Made by a program: the position numbers and the translations under genes. DNA of 64,000 nucleotides from Eutreptiella sp. 'Long Island Sound 2002' (Eukaryota > Euglenozoa > Euglenophyceae > Eutreptiales > Eutreptiaceae): assembly GCA_964036045.1 (NCBI GenBank), contig OZ038383.1, positions 8,138,430 through 8,202,429 on the forward strand, in the 5' to 3' direction. This document shows positions 1 through 9,731 of the stretch, one piece after another (position 1 is the first letter of the stretch; every line of letters starts with the position of its first letter). The notes beneath the pieces were generated by a model, which saw only the letters and a program-made list of their open reading frames with translations, did not search any database and was not told the origin of the DNA.

Positions 1-2913
1 TGCTGTGGCGGTAGTGCTGCCCCCACGCCAACCCACGCAGTAGGCGCACCGCATGGGAGTGGGGCTGCGGCCACGTCTTGCCCGCCTCCTGCCAATTCAC
101 CATCGTTCCCCTCGATGGACTCGTCCTGGGGGTGGCTGTTGAGGCGGTTGATGTAGCTGGGAGTGCGGCCTTGCTGGTTGGACGAAGGAACTCGCTGATG
201 TCGGAGTTCCGGTCCCTACACCTCCTTCACGGACTCGGCGCTGTTGCCGGGCGGCGCTGCGAAGCCCGTGGTACTCGGGGTTCAGGTGGCCCCGAGTGGC
301 ACGCGAGGGATGGGTAACCCCGCGGCGGTGAAACCCTTTTGATGTGTTCCCGTGGGGGGCCTGGCCACGGGACGCTGCGGTGGACACGCACAAGCAAGCA
401 GGCAGGCAAAGCACTGCGCTCACAGGGGCATCATCACGCTCGTGTCATGTGTCAAAGCGTTTCAGGATCCTTGCCACTCTGAAACAAGGGAACAAAAGTA
501 TATACAGCAACACATCAGGATATGTACACATGGGGTTAGGACTGGACTGGGGTAAGGGCATCACAGGACAAAAGACACTCAGTCCCAACTCATATCCGAA
601 TCCCAGGTCCGATCCTCTCAGTGGCTGGCAGGGGCGGGGGCTCAAACAAAACCCATGCCCTGCCCAGTCCGGACCCTGAAACCCTGCCAATAGGGGAGGG
701 GGTACCGCCCAGCCACAGGCAAGTTCCTCTGAACCAAGAGGCTCCAAGGCCAACCGACAGTAGCTCCCTATGCTCCTGACACGGCAGGTCCCAACTCCTC
801 TCTGAGCCAGAGATATGGCCCCGCCATTATCCCCTAGGAGTTGGTAGCTGAAAATGGGCTGTTTCAGCCCAAACTGATATTAGCTCCGAAAACTCAAACA
901 TTGACCCCTCGTCCGGACCCGCCGGAGGTAGGGACAAGGCAACTGACCCTATGCCGTTCAAGTACAAACTCCCTGGAGCCCTCACCCAACCTGGTTCCCT
1001 CTGAGGTCCCGGCATCAGGGCACCACGGTTTCATCAAGTGTGGTCATGATGCCAAAATCACCAAAATCAGCGTCATTCCCACGCGTAGCTCGCCCGGCCA
1101 GGGCAAGGCCAATGGCTCACAGGATAGGAAACAGAACTTAGGACCTATATCTGAGTGCACAACTTGGAATTAGGTCCGGGCTTCTTGTGGGCATGGAGAT
1201 ATGGGGCCGCCAATTGACCACACGGGGGGGGGGGGTGAAATTGGGGTCCCAAAAGGGGGTCATTTTGGCTGCTCAAAATGAGCCAAAATTCGGGGTACCC
1301 CCAATGGTATATCTCCACGCCGGCTTGGAGATCTGATCCGCCATTCCATATGCGATCCACCGTGAGTCCAACGAAGACTCCCATGCCCTTGGCTCTCAAA
1401 GATCTCCATGCCACTGGGCGTGGTGACAATCCGAATTGGGTCCACAATTGCCAAAATGGCAAAATCGTCCACACTCACTTTGGGCTAGCACCTTGACGAA
1501 GGTTGCTCCGCTTCGCCCACGTGGTGTGCGAACCATGGTGACCAATATCCATAACACCCATGTCATATATGGTCCATTGGCCCATGCGTCCGGCGTGCAC
1601 GAGGGGGCTGAACATGATGCACGGCGGGCAGAAAATGTGGAAAATTGCTCAAAATGGCCGAAAATGCGCACACTCATGGGTGGGGCAAATGAGGCACATG
1701 CCTGATTTGGACCGGAGTGTGCCATAGGATTGGTATCAAGTCATATGCGTCCAACATATCTTTTGGGCGTCACCCAAACCCCTCTGGTTTTGGGAATGGC
1801 AGGGTCGCCAAGTGAGCCCATGATTTGGGATCGTCCCAAATCGCCAACATGGCGGCCGCGGTATGCCAAGCCCAAGAGGAGTTGTTCGCCGGGTCCAAGA
1901 TATGTTGGGCACCGAAGTATGTACCCTCATAACATAACTGGGTCATGATGTCAATTGAGCGCAATGTTGAGATACAGGGTCGCCACTTGACATCATGACG
2001 GGCAAAAAACAGGAAAGTTGACGAAAAAAAACGCAAAAGTGCCTTGAAAACTGCACCACAAATATATTATGATATCTTCGGCTTGGATTGAGTAATCGAC
2101 CAATCCTTCTAAACACAATGACTCGACACCAATGACCTCCGATTCCACATATGTGCTCCACTTGGGGCGCTTTGGAAGGCCGCGCGCGCTGCCTCCCAAG
2201 TGGGCAAATGCAAATATGGAATATTGCAAAAAAACACACCTTGCTCGCAATGCATCGCTTCGGAAGCGCTCCACAAGCGTCCCTTCACGAAGGTTAGGCT
2301 TGCAAGTGTTGGTTGGGAGTACAATGAAGGGCCTCGGGCGATATGGGGTCCATTGGCGGGTTAGTCTTGGAATGGTGCACCCGCCAAATGGGCACGTGAT
2401 ATGACACCAAATATGGCATACAACCCTACCCTCGCCTTCTACACCCAACCTAGTGGCCTAGAATCAAAGTGTGCCTATATTGTAGATAACTTTGGTCCCT
2501 TAACACGCATGCAAGTGCTTTGGTCGAAAATCGACCTCCTTTCAGAAAGCCGAATTTTAGCATGCACGCAAAATATATTGCCAATATTTATATGGAGATC
2601 ATATATGCACTATCCGGGGAAGACAAGTGATATGCCCTGGATGTAGAGGCAAGCAAAGAGGGAGAAAACGCCAACTCAACATACTTCTACACGTACTTGG
2701 ACGCCAAGTACGTGAGATTGCCCATTTCTTGGAAAACACTCAAAATAAATAACCCTTTGGGCCTATGGAGTTGGGATCCTTTGGCCTCATCCTATGACTA
2801 TGGGGGGCAAAACCTCATACACAGTGCCTATGAGGCACGTTAATTCGTCCTTGGGCGCTTGAACGCTCGTAACCCTTGTTATTTCACTTGGGGGTTCAAA
2901 GCGCCTTCAGCCG
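1..2913. other. stretch with no supportable gene
   Basis: No reading frame here has recognisable domains, and the short open frames overlap one another on both strands. The first 350 bases are GC-rich and the composition then becomes mixed, with a G run near 1226-1236 and several loosely similar passages between 1500 and 2600 that look like decayed repeats. I see no RNA gene or promoter that I can support. Confidence 0.6.
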
Positions 2914-2939
2914 CCCAGATTTTCTGGGGAAAATCTGGG
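2914..2939. repeat. perfect hairpin near left end of element X
   Basis: Arms CCCAGATTTTC and GAAAATCTGGG (11 bp each) are perfectly complementary around a 4-base loop. It lies about 140 bp outside the left inverted repeat of the 2.9-9.6 kb element and may be part of its subterminal structure. Confidence 0.6.
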
Positions 2940-3077
2940 ACGCGATGCGTTGTATCAAGGAAAAAATTGCGGATCACTCGAAGAGTGTTTCAGTCTTAAC
3001 TTCAAGAAAAATCGCTTTACAGAATCATCTAATGCAGTGCACGGAACGGGCGACGTCAGGCGGCGATTTCACGACAA

Positions 3078-3124
3078 TTAGAAATCGTGGTAGACTTAGG
3101 CGGCTCAAGTTGCATGGTCAAAAT
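3078..3124. repeat. left inverted repeat of element X
   Basis: This segment matches 9461-9520 in reverse complement. The best-conserved stretch is about 28 bp containing CTTAGGCGGCTCAAGTTGCA. The right copy carries a short extra hairpin insert relative to this one. Confidence 0.65.
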
Positions 3125-3440
3125 GCGCCCAAAACTGCCTCTGCACGGCACTGCGAAAAAATAGTCCTTTCCGGGGGGACCTAAAAAACAAGAACCAGAA
3201 ATCCCGTGAAAAGCAATTAACTGGTCCATTTTCCTTAATTTTCAACAAAACCGACTGCCCGGGAAAATGATTTATTTCCAGAAAAATGAACTTCTTTTTG
3301 GGAAAATCACGGCTCTTTGTTTCCTATACCACCTATGCTGTACAATAAAAACACCCGTGAGCTTTCAATCTTTTGGAAAACCAGTTTTCGAAAACCATGT
3401 TGCACGCTGCATGACAGGAAGCATTTTTTGGCACCCCTTC

Positions 3441-3462
3441 TTTGCGCGAGGCCTCGCGCAAA
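3441..3462. repeat. palindrome, GCGCGAGGCCTCGCGC family
   Basis: A perfect 22-bp palindrome: the core TGCGCGAGGCCTCGCGCA flanked by TT and AA. It lies downstream of the stop codon of the five-exon gene. A degenerate relative follows at 3551-3567. Confidence 0.85.
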
Positions 3463-3592
3463 CACCAACACAACAGCGCAGAAAATTCATTACAGAGAAA
3501 AATGTGCGGCACAAGGTGACAGCATAAAGGTCGTCGAAGAGGAATGCATAGCGCGAGCCCTGGCGCATAATATATCAGAACAAGCGAAGAAA

Positions 3593-6380
3593 TTACTTTT
3601 TCTTCGGAACAGTTTGCATCTTAGAACCCCGTGCCTTAGCAACGGACGTGTTACCCTTAGGCGGTGGCTTTGCGGGCGCGCTTCTTGGTTGGGACTGACG
3701 GGCTGGCTGCATGAATGGAGCTCGGGCCCCGGTTTCCTCGGACCTCGGCTTCGCTGCCACTTTCTTTGCTGCCTTACCCTGGGAGACCTGCGCTTCCTCC
3801 TCCTCTTCTTCCTCGCTCTCCTCCTCTTCATCCCCATCGCTCTCGTCGGATTCTGCACCGGTAACCGACTTCGCTGCCTGAGGCTTGGAGGCAGTCTTCT
3901 TCTTCTTGGGGGCTGGTTCCCAACCAGTAGACTTCCGCTTTGCAGGGGCCAGTGCTTCTGCAGCTTGACCTTTCTCAACGGTCTCTTCCTCCTTCAGCGA
4001 CAACGCATCAGAACCCACCTTGTCATCGCGAACCCAAAGGGGAATACCACGGTTTGCCCACTTGGCTTGCTGGTCCCAATCACCAGACGCGTGCAGTTTC
4101 GACTCTTGTGTCAATACGTGGTTCAACTGAGTCTGCACTCTGTTGACCCAATCGGAGAGATTGTCGGAGGTAACACCAAGAAGGTACATGCCAGAATCTG
4201 GCTCGATGGCCGCGATCTTGCACACCAGATCCGGCTGATGATCAATAAACACAAACGCAGGCTTGAAGCTCTTATCCTGCTTCAGGTGAAAGAGGTGAGT
4301 GTCGAAATACCACATAACCGTCATTATCAGAAGGTGACCGCCAAATTCAACAGGATCCATCTCCTCTACTTGGGTAGGTCCAAACGTCGGATAATTCGGA
4401 ATCTGCAATGAGGGAGAAGTTATTGCGCGAGGCCTCGCGCAAAGAGCGGACGTAATGAGGGAATTATACCTTTCTCGACCAGCTATCCGGTGACGCAATC
4501 AGCAACCAGCGAACGTCAAACGTTGTAGGATTCCCTGCAGGCTTCAGTTTGACTTGCCAACTGAAGATGGGAATAAGCAACATGTGGCCAATGCGGAGGC
4601 GCGTTGAAATCATCGTTGAGACGCCTCTCTGTTTCCGTTTCCAGCACGTTGAACATGTTGTCAACAACAGTTTTGGATCCGCAGATAAGGGTATCCGCAC
4701 GCGCCATCTCTTCATACAGCCAGGCTGGGCACATCGTCTCAGGAGCAAGATGTTCAAATATGTCGCCGTTGATGATAATCAGGTTCTTGTCAATCTCCAT
4801 GAACCGCTTCGGGGGATCCTGGGTCATCGCTGCAATGCGGGTCGCCTTAACTGTGATAGTTTGACTTGACAGTGATGGATCCTGCTGTTCCACTGTCTTG
4901 AAGTCACCAGTAACGCCAGCAGGTGGGGGGACCACACAGCTTCTGGTAGGCTCTTGACCCAGGAGTTTTTGGACGTTGAGGATTTTCAGGGAGGCGGGTT
5001 TGCCTTTCTCTGCCACCTGCCACAGTGGTGCGCGAATCATGGATTTCCATGCCGGCCATGGACCGCGACTTTTGCCTTCAGGTTCCCGCCAATAGCCCCA
5101 TGTACCAAGAGTCACCTTCAGGGCAGGCCTTCCAAGTGCAGCAACCTCTTTGCGGGTCCGCATGTCTTTGGCTAAAGAACAGAAATGGAGAAAGTGCGGC
5201 GCACTGATACAGAAATGGAACCCACGTCGCGTCGATGGTACACACCTTTCTCAGGTCGAACGTACTGGCCGCTGTGCGGGTGGTCCAGATGCATTGAGAC
5301 CCACTGCTCAAGGATGATGTCGTCAAACGAATTTTGCAAGGATTTAAGGGTTGTTTTTTCTTCCTGCATCACTTCTGCCACTTTGTTGTAGAACTCCGGC
5401 AACAGGATCCCGTCCAGTTTCTTCAGCGCGTTCTTCGTGACTTTCTCCCCTTTGTCGTGGAACTTCTGCAGACCGTTCACAGCTTCTGGACCAGCATAGT
5501 AGGCAAACGTCATAAAATCTTTCCACAATTTATACGTTTTGTCCTGACAGTGACAACGTTATGCGCGAGGCCTCGCGCAACGAAGAGCACCGAAACAACG
5601 ATTGATGAACATACGAATTGACCAGGTTGCTTCAGTTCAGCGGTTGGAACCAGGGCACTCATCTGCACAGCATCCACAATGGCGATCTTGAGATTGCTGT
5701 ACGTGTCAGGTAGGCCTCGCGGCCGCTGATCTTCAACACATCGAATGATTTCATCTGCTGCCTCATACAGCGGAATTGGCTCAACGTCTTGTGCGCTTCC
5801 TTGTGCTTGTCCCGCCAGCTTTGCACGGAAGGCCCACGGTGTCGTAGGCTTCAGAATATCGGCGATGCATTCAGTATGCCACTGCTGCAGATCCAGACAC
5901 GCTGTACGTCGCTTCTCCCGAACCTTCGCAATCGCTTCCACGCTGTGCTGTCCAGATACACACCAATAATCGCCATCTGCAAATATGAGACACGTCTATG
6001 CGCGAGGGCTCGCGCAACGAAAAGAGCGAAAAGTCGGTTGGCAACATACTATTATCTTCCCAGAGAACGACGTGTAATGGGCCTGTTGGCGGTGCTGCTT
6101 CGAGTGACTCAATACGCTTCTGCAGTAACTTCGCATCTTTCCGTCTGATCTGCCCCTTTGTCTTCTCCTGGTCGATTCTCACGTTGTCCAGCTCAACCTC
6201 CACCTGCCTCCCGTCCGGCTTCAGGTGGTCCTCGATGTCAGTACCCAAGGTTAAGCCAGGATCTGGTGTTTCCTCCTTCTTACGCCCCTTCTTTGGTGTT
6301 CCAGCCTCCGATCCCGAGGTCCCAGGGTCATAGTTGGTATCTTCTCGTTCCTCGGCTGTTTTTTGGGCGGGGCTTGCCAT
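3593..6380 (-). CDS. five-exon gene of unknown function (about 834 codons)
   Basis: Function not recognised. I infer exons 6380-6050, 5976-5615, 5543-5246, 5171-4470 and 4402-3593, joined by four GT-AG introns whose phases agree (phase 1, 0, 1, 0). The chosen start is the ATG at 6380, which opens a charged, Pro/Lys-rich N-terminus (MASPAQKTAEEREDTNYDPG). The central exons are globular with a mixed composition. The C-terminal 150 residues are low complexity: a basic KKKK cluster that could be a nuclear localisation signal, then an acidic Glu/Ser run, then a Lys/Pro/Arg-rich tail ending in KKK. The exon sum is 2503 nt, one too many. The fourth exon changes frame somewhere in about 4540-4600, so the allele is either frameshifted or has an unseen splice. 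A host-like nuclear protein or an element-encoded DNA-binding protein would both fit. Confidence 0.6.
4403..4469 (-). other. intron 4 of the five-exon gene, with central palindrome
   Basis: A 67-nt intron starting GTATAA and ending TTGCAG on the minus strand; splicing is phase 0 (residues SWSRK then IPNYP). A perfect 20-bp palindrome (TTGCGCGAGGCCTCGCGCAA, 4423-4442) sits near its middle, leaving about 20-26 nt on each side. Confidence 0.75.
5172..5245 (-). other. intron 3 of the five-exon gene, with a different palindrome
   Basis: A 74-nt intron starting GTGTGT and ending CTTTAG on the minus strand; phase 1. It lacks the GCGCGAGGCCTCGCGC sequence but has its own central inverted repeat, AGTGCG-G-CGCACT (about 5203-5215), so the position of a hairpin is kept while the sequence differs. 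Confidence 0.7.
5544..5614 (-). other. intron 2 of the five-exon gene, with central palindrome
   Basis: A 71-nt intron starting GTATGT and ending GTCAG on the minus strand; phase 0 (QPGQF then DKTYK). The perfect 18-bp palindrome TGCGCGAGGCCTCGCGCA occupies 5562-5579, close to the centre. Confidence 0.8.
5977..6049 (-). other. intron 1 of the five-exon gene, with central palindrome
   Basis: A 73-nt intron starting GTATGT and ending TTGCAG on the minus strand; phase 1, restoring an Asn codon. The palindrome at 5999-6016 is the same 18-mer with one change at its centre (GAGGGCTC instead of GAGGCCTC). Confidence 0.8.
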
Positions 6381-6541
6381 TCTGCGATAAGAAGAAAGCC
6401 TGTATTGAAGGAAACATAACATTAAAAATGGTTAAAATCGTCGTCCATAATGTATATGTGGGGTGCTTTTAGCGAATACGAGTAAAGTATGGTTGAGAAT
6501 GCAAAACTGAAGGGGCTCGGCACTGTTTTTGACTGTTAACC

Positions 6542-6561
6542 TTGCGCGAGGCGTCGCGCAA
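6542..6561. repeat. palindrome, GCGCGAGGCCTCGCGC family
   Basis: TTGCGCGAGGCGTCGCGCAA, identical arms with one changed central base. It lies between the two minus-strand genes. Confidence 0.8.
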
Positions 6562-6598
6562 GAGAGGGGGTGTACTAACCTGTTGTTTCATGCTGTTT

Positions 6599-6615
6599 GC
6601 GCGAGGCCTCGAGCA
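6599..6615. repeat. decayed palindrome, GCGCGAGGCCTCGCGC family
   Basis: GCGCGAGGCCTCGAGCA, with one mismatch in the right arm. It directly abuts a TGA (6616-6618, minus strand) that could end a 3' exon of the upstream minus-strand gene. Confidence 0.65.
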
Positions 6616-6730
6616 TCACTGCATGTTTTCCAATCTTCTTCGAACATTTCGCAGCGTGTTGGCCTCTCTCTGTTCCTCCAACACACTGCGTTCGGGGATC
6701 AGCTCCGACAGTTTTCGCTTGAAACCAGCC

Positions 6731-8602
6731 TTAAGTGGCCCCTGCTGCGTTAGCACCAACAAGACAGACACAAGGACTTGTTTGTGGTTGGTTAAAACCC
6801 TTTGGAATTAGAAGAGACGGTGGAAAGTTAGGTACACCCCTGCGCGGCCAATGCGCCTGAATTGTACAAGTAGGCTCAGCATACCACCTAACCCAAGGCA
6901 CATATACACGCTCTGCGTTCAAGTAAGCAGTTAACCGCTGACGCACGGAATTGACAAAGGAATTGGGGATTTTACAGACGTTCACCCTGTGACCTTCTTT
7001 GCGGATAGTGATGAGCTGATACAGATCGTCAACATCTTCAATGGTTACTGCACCTCTGTTTTGGCCCTTCTTTGTCACAAGACTGGAAAGCAGACTTTCA
7101 CAAAATTCCTCGGCAAAAGCCTGTACGGGCATGGCTGTGTGCCATGCAGTGTGGCACAATAGCGCAGTCGCAACAGTGCGTTTGTATTTTAAAAGTGTGT
7201 CCCCCATGTTCAAACGGTCTAACAGACACATAACAATCTGCAATCCCTCAGAAGCAAAAACACCCGTGTTGGCCGTCTCCCCAGCCCAATTGCACTGCCT
7301 AACGAGGTGTCCTAGGTACAGTAACATGGTACAGTATTGTGTTAACAGAACCTGCATGGCCTTACACACAGCGTAACGGAGGCGACATCGCCGATTTGCA
7401 GGACGTGCCAGCTCAAGGGATCGACATTTTCGGTTAAGGCGCCGTATGTGGGGGCCCATACCCAACAGCAGTGCACCAACAGTTATCTCCATTGTGATCA
7501 GCTTGGGAAAACAGGGGACTGTGTCACCGCTGCGCAACAAACCCTTACGGAAAAAAGTCACAATCGGCCCAAATGAGCGAAATGTTTGTGTAACGCAAAA
7601 TTTGTACGCATGCCAGAAACCATATAATATAGGGTTTGAACGCAAAAAAAGCCGGACGTTCCAACCCGTTGTTTTTTCACGATACATCATCTTACAAATG
7701 CGGTAATGGATGTTCTCATCACATAAAACAGGGACAACTGGTCGGGTGTGCCGCGCCAACTCCCTAGTAAATTGCAGTAGGTTAAGAAGCGATAGGTTGC
7801 CGCTTACCTTCTCTCTGCTTAGACAAAGGGGTCGCCAATGTGGTCTCTTGGCAGGCACAGGGCGAATAATGTCAAGCGGTGCCCTAATGTTTCGCACAAC
7901 AGGTCACGTGCTTGCAAATCCTAGATCGTGCAGGATACGTGCAAACGTTCCCTCGGTGTTTCCCAGCATGCGTGCAACAACAGGAACACGCCGTTCAAGG
8001 TCTTCCAGGCTAGGATGACCATGCCGGTAGCGCGGTGCATCCTTCAGTAGCAACACAGCCAACGCTGTTGCGTTCAGGCTTTTGTCGTTCTTGTCAGGAT
8101 TTGTGGTAAACTGTTTGTTGTACCAGTTGTCCATCCACAACACAACCCACTGTTGGTGTGTTTTGTCCCATGTAGTCTGTAACCTGACTGCGGCCCTCTC
8201 CTTCAGCGAAGGTGCGCTGTATCGCGCCAGACCTGACCTTGCTAAAATGCGACGCTGCGCCCTACTTCCCTCTACCGCAACAACTGACTTTGGTTTTCCC
8301 TGGTATGGAACTGCGCGGTGGCGCGTCAGCAAATAAAGGCGCCAGGCCTCCTCTATCAAAACACCAACCCATCTCTTGCCTTCTGCCGCAATCGCCTTTT
8401 CAATGCTGCAACGCGTCCGTTCATTTTTGCGCAGACACAGAAAAGACACAAACAACAATCGCGCGCCCTCGTCCCCCTGTTTTAGCCCTTCCCACAGTTC
8501 TTCTGCCGTGTGGTACGGCGGTTCCTCTGAGCAGACATCGCGGAAAACTCCGGATGCTGCGGCCACTGTCTTCTCAAGGTCCACCTCTTTTCGCAGGGGC
8601 AT
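6731..8602 (-). pseudogene. 620-codon ORF of unknown function broken by one TGA
   Basis: Two open frames lie in the same phase: 8602-7904 (232 residues, ATG start MPLRKEVDLEKT) and 7903-6731 (about 390 codons). Only a TGA at 7904-7906 separates them, so they read as one protein of about 620 residues with a nonsense or recoded codon. No family is recognised. The N-terminal half is helical and charged and includes the stretch VVLWMDNWYNKQF. The C-terminal half has Cys-rich and Leu-rich helices. A plausible extra 3' exon (6744-6616, ending TGA, Lys/Arg/Glu-rich and probably coiled coil) joins in phase if GT at 6835 is spliced to AG at 6745. Position inside the inverted ends suggests a transposition-related protein, but no catalytic triad can be assigned. 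Confidence 0.5.
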
Positions 8603-8986
8603 TGTTGCTGTGAAGAATAATTGCGTACCTGCATCTATGTAAAGATCGCTGTTTGAAAAACTTTCTTGATTTCAAACATCAACCTGTCACTCAGTTTTCG
8701 CGCGACCAATTATTCTGTGATTCGCTTGTCGCATGCACCATTTTCGGTTACCTGTAACTGTCTGGTGATCCCACATTTGACTAGTTAATCCTGATTGCGG
8801 TACCCAGTTGCGGCGCGCTTCTATCGCTGTTGGGCAGTGAAGTCAGCGGTGACCGCAGTATGAAAACCGGAGATGCCGGCGGGACCTGTATGGGCGCCCA
8901 TGCAGCAGCGCCGCATCACGGGAATGTACATGCTGTGTAGTTGGTGGATCTGTCCAATTTTGGTTTCTATGAGCGCTTGTGACCTC

Positions 8987-9010
8987 CATTGCGCGAGGCC
9001 TCGCGCAATG
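8987..9010. repeat. 24-bp perfect palindrome
   Basis: The 18-bp core is extended symmetrically by three more bases on each side (CAT before TGCGCGAG, ATG after), so the flanks are complementary as well as the core. Confidence 0.85.
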
Positions 9011-9048
9011 ATCACCGAAACTTTAATGTTTCTCATGCGCCGTTCCAT

Positions 9049-9064
9049 GCGCGAGGCCTCGCGC
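9049..9064. repeat. 16-bp perfect palindrome
   Basis: GCGCGAGGCCTCGCGC, 38 bp from the previous copy, in a potential intron of an unassigned minus-strand exon. Confidence 0.8.
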
Positions 9065-9272
9065 TTGAAACTGCAGTTTGTTGCGGAACATTTATACTTT
9101 TCAAGATTCTTGGGTACACCATTGTTGCAGTTTATTCGTTAATAGATCTATCTCTATCACGCAATCCTGATAATGGTACTAAGTTACGTGTATAAATACA
9201 ACAGGGTTCCATTTTTCGACAACCTGCCTAATGCGTCGTGCTGTAGCACATTAATCTGACACAAACGAACGT

Positions 9273-9296
9273 CTTTGCGCGAGGCCTCGCGCAAAG
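9273..9296. repeat. 24-bp perfect palindrome
   Basis: The core is extended symmetrically to CTTTGCGCG...CGCGCAAAG. The complementary flanks differ from those of the copy at 8987, which argues against simple block copying of one long sequence. Confidence 0.85.
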
Positions 9297-9460
9297 AAAG
9301 GTCACCAAACAATACTTTTCCCTGTCTCGCGCGTGGGACACATCATTCTTATAGAAATATTTAATCCGCCATACTTGTTTTCAACGCTTTTAAAATATCC
9401 AGCAAAACAGCTATTTTTCGATGCCTTTGGAAACTCGTCATTTTCCTACCTTTTCCTTCG

Positions 9461-9520
9461 TTTTTGACCATGCAACTTGAGCCGCCTAAGGTAGAAATCG
9501 GGTATCCCACCGATTTCTAA
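9461..9520. repeat. right inverted repeat of element X
   Basis: Reverse complement of the segment around 3078-3124. It includes an internal hairpin, GAAATCGG and CCGATTTC, at 9493-9516. The same sequence recurs at about 18432-18491 in the duplicated block. Confidence 0.65.
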
Positions 9521-9649
9521 CCGCAAATCGACCAAGACAGAAAAATTATGGTAATTCCACATCGATTTAATGGTTAGAAATCGGATTCCAGATTTCGCGG
9601 GTTAGAGAACAGGGATATCCCGCTGACGGTCGGTGTCAACGGCTTCCGA

Positions 9650-9731
9650 ACGGGTGTGACGGCTCACAGGCCTCCGGGCCATGGGCCATAACGGGTGTGA
9701 CGGCTCACAGGCCTCCGGGCCATGGGCCATA
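9650..9731. repeat. 41-bp tandem repeat, two units
   Basis: Two adjacent copies starting ACGGGTGTGACGGCTCACAG, at 9650-9690 and 9691-9731. The same pair is present in the second block around 18623-18704. The ATG used for the downstream frame lies at the end of the second unit. Confidence 0.85.

Larger units (their letters stand above)
8603..9364. other. no clear gene; three palindromes
   Basis: No exon can be assigned with confidence. An open minus-strand stretch at 9048-8821 runs through two palindromes and could include a 5' exon of the 620-codon gene. The stretch is otherwise AT-richer and holds the palindromes listed separately. Confidence 0.5.
2914..9600 (-). mobile_element. putative 6.6-kb element X with inverted ends and two minus-strand genes
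   Basis: Seen: a segment of about 30 bp at 3095-3124 recurs in inverted orientation at 9461-9490, sharing the core CTTAGGCGGCTCAAGTTGCA, with weaker similarity extending outward. The right end is rich in small hairpins, for example GAAATCGG/CCGATTTC at 9493-9516. Between the ends lie two minus-strand genes and about ten copies of an 18-24 bp palindrome. Inference: this is a DNA transposon or other large mobile unit; the inverted ends, shared gene orientation and re-use of the right end at 18338 support that. The exact ends and any target-site duplication were not found, so a host gene island flanked by small inverted repeats remains possible. Confidence 0.4.

Noticed and set aside
3317-4411. 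364-residue plus-strand open frame
   Set aside because: Antisense shadow of the last exon of the five-exon gene, running through its intron 4 boundary; the minus strand has phase-consistent splice sites.
9365-9720. 5' LTR of the gypsy copies
   Set aside because: The shared upstream block does not recur downstream of the copy 2 polyprotein and matches the end of element X instead.
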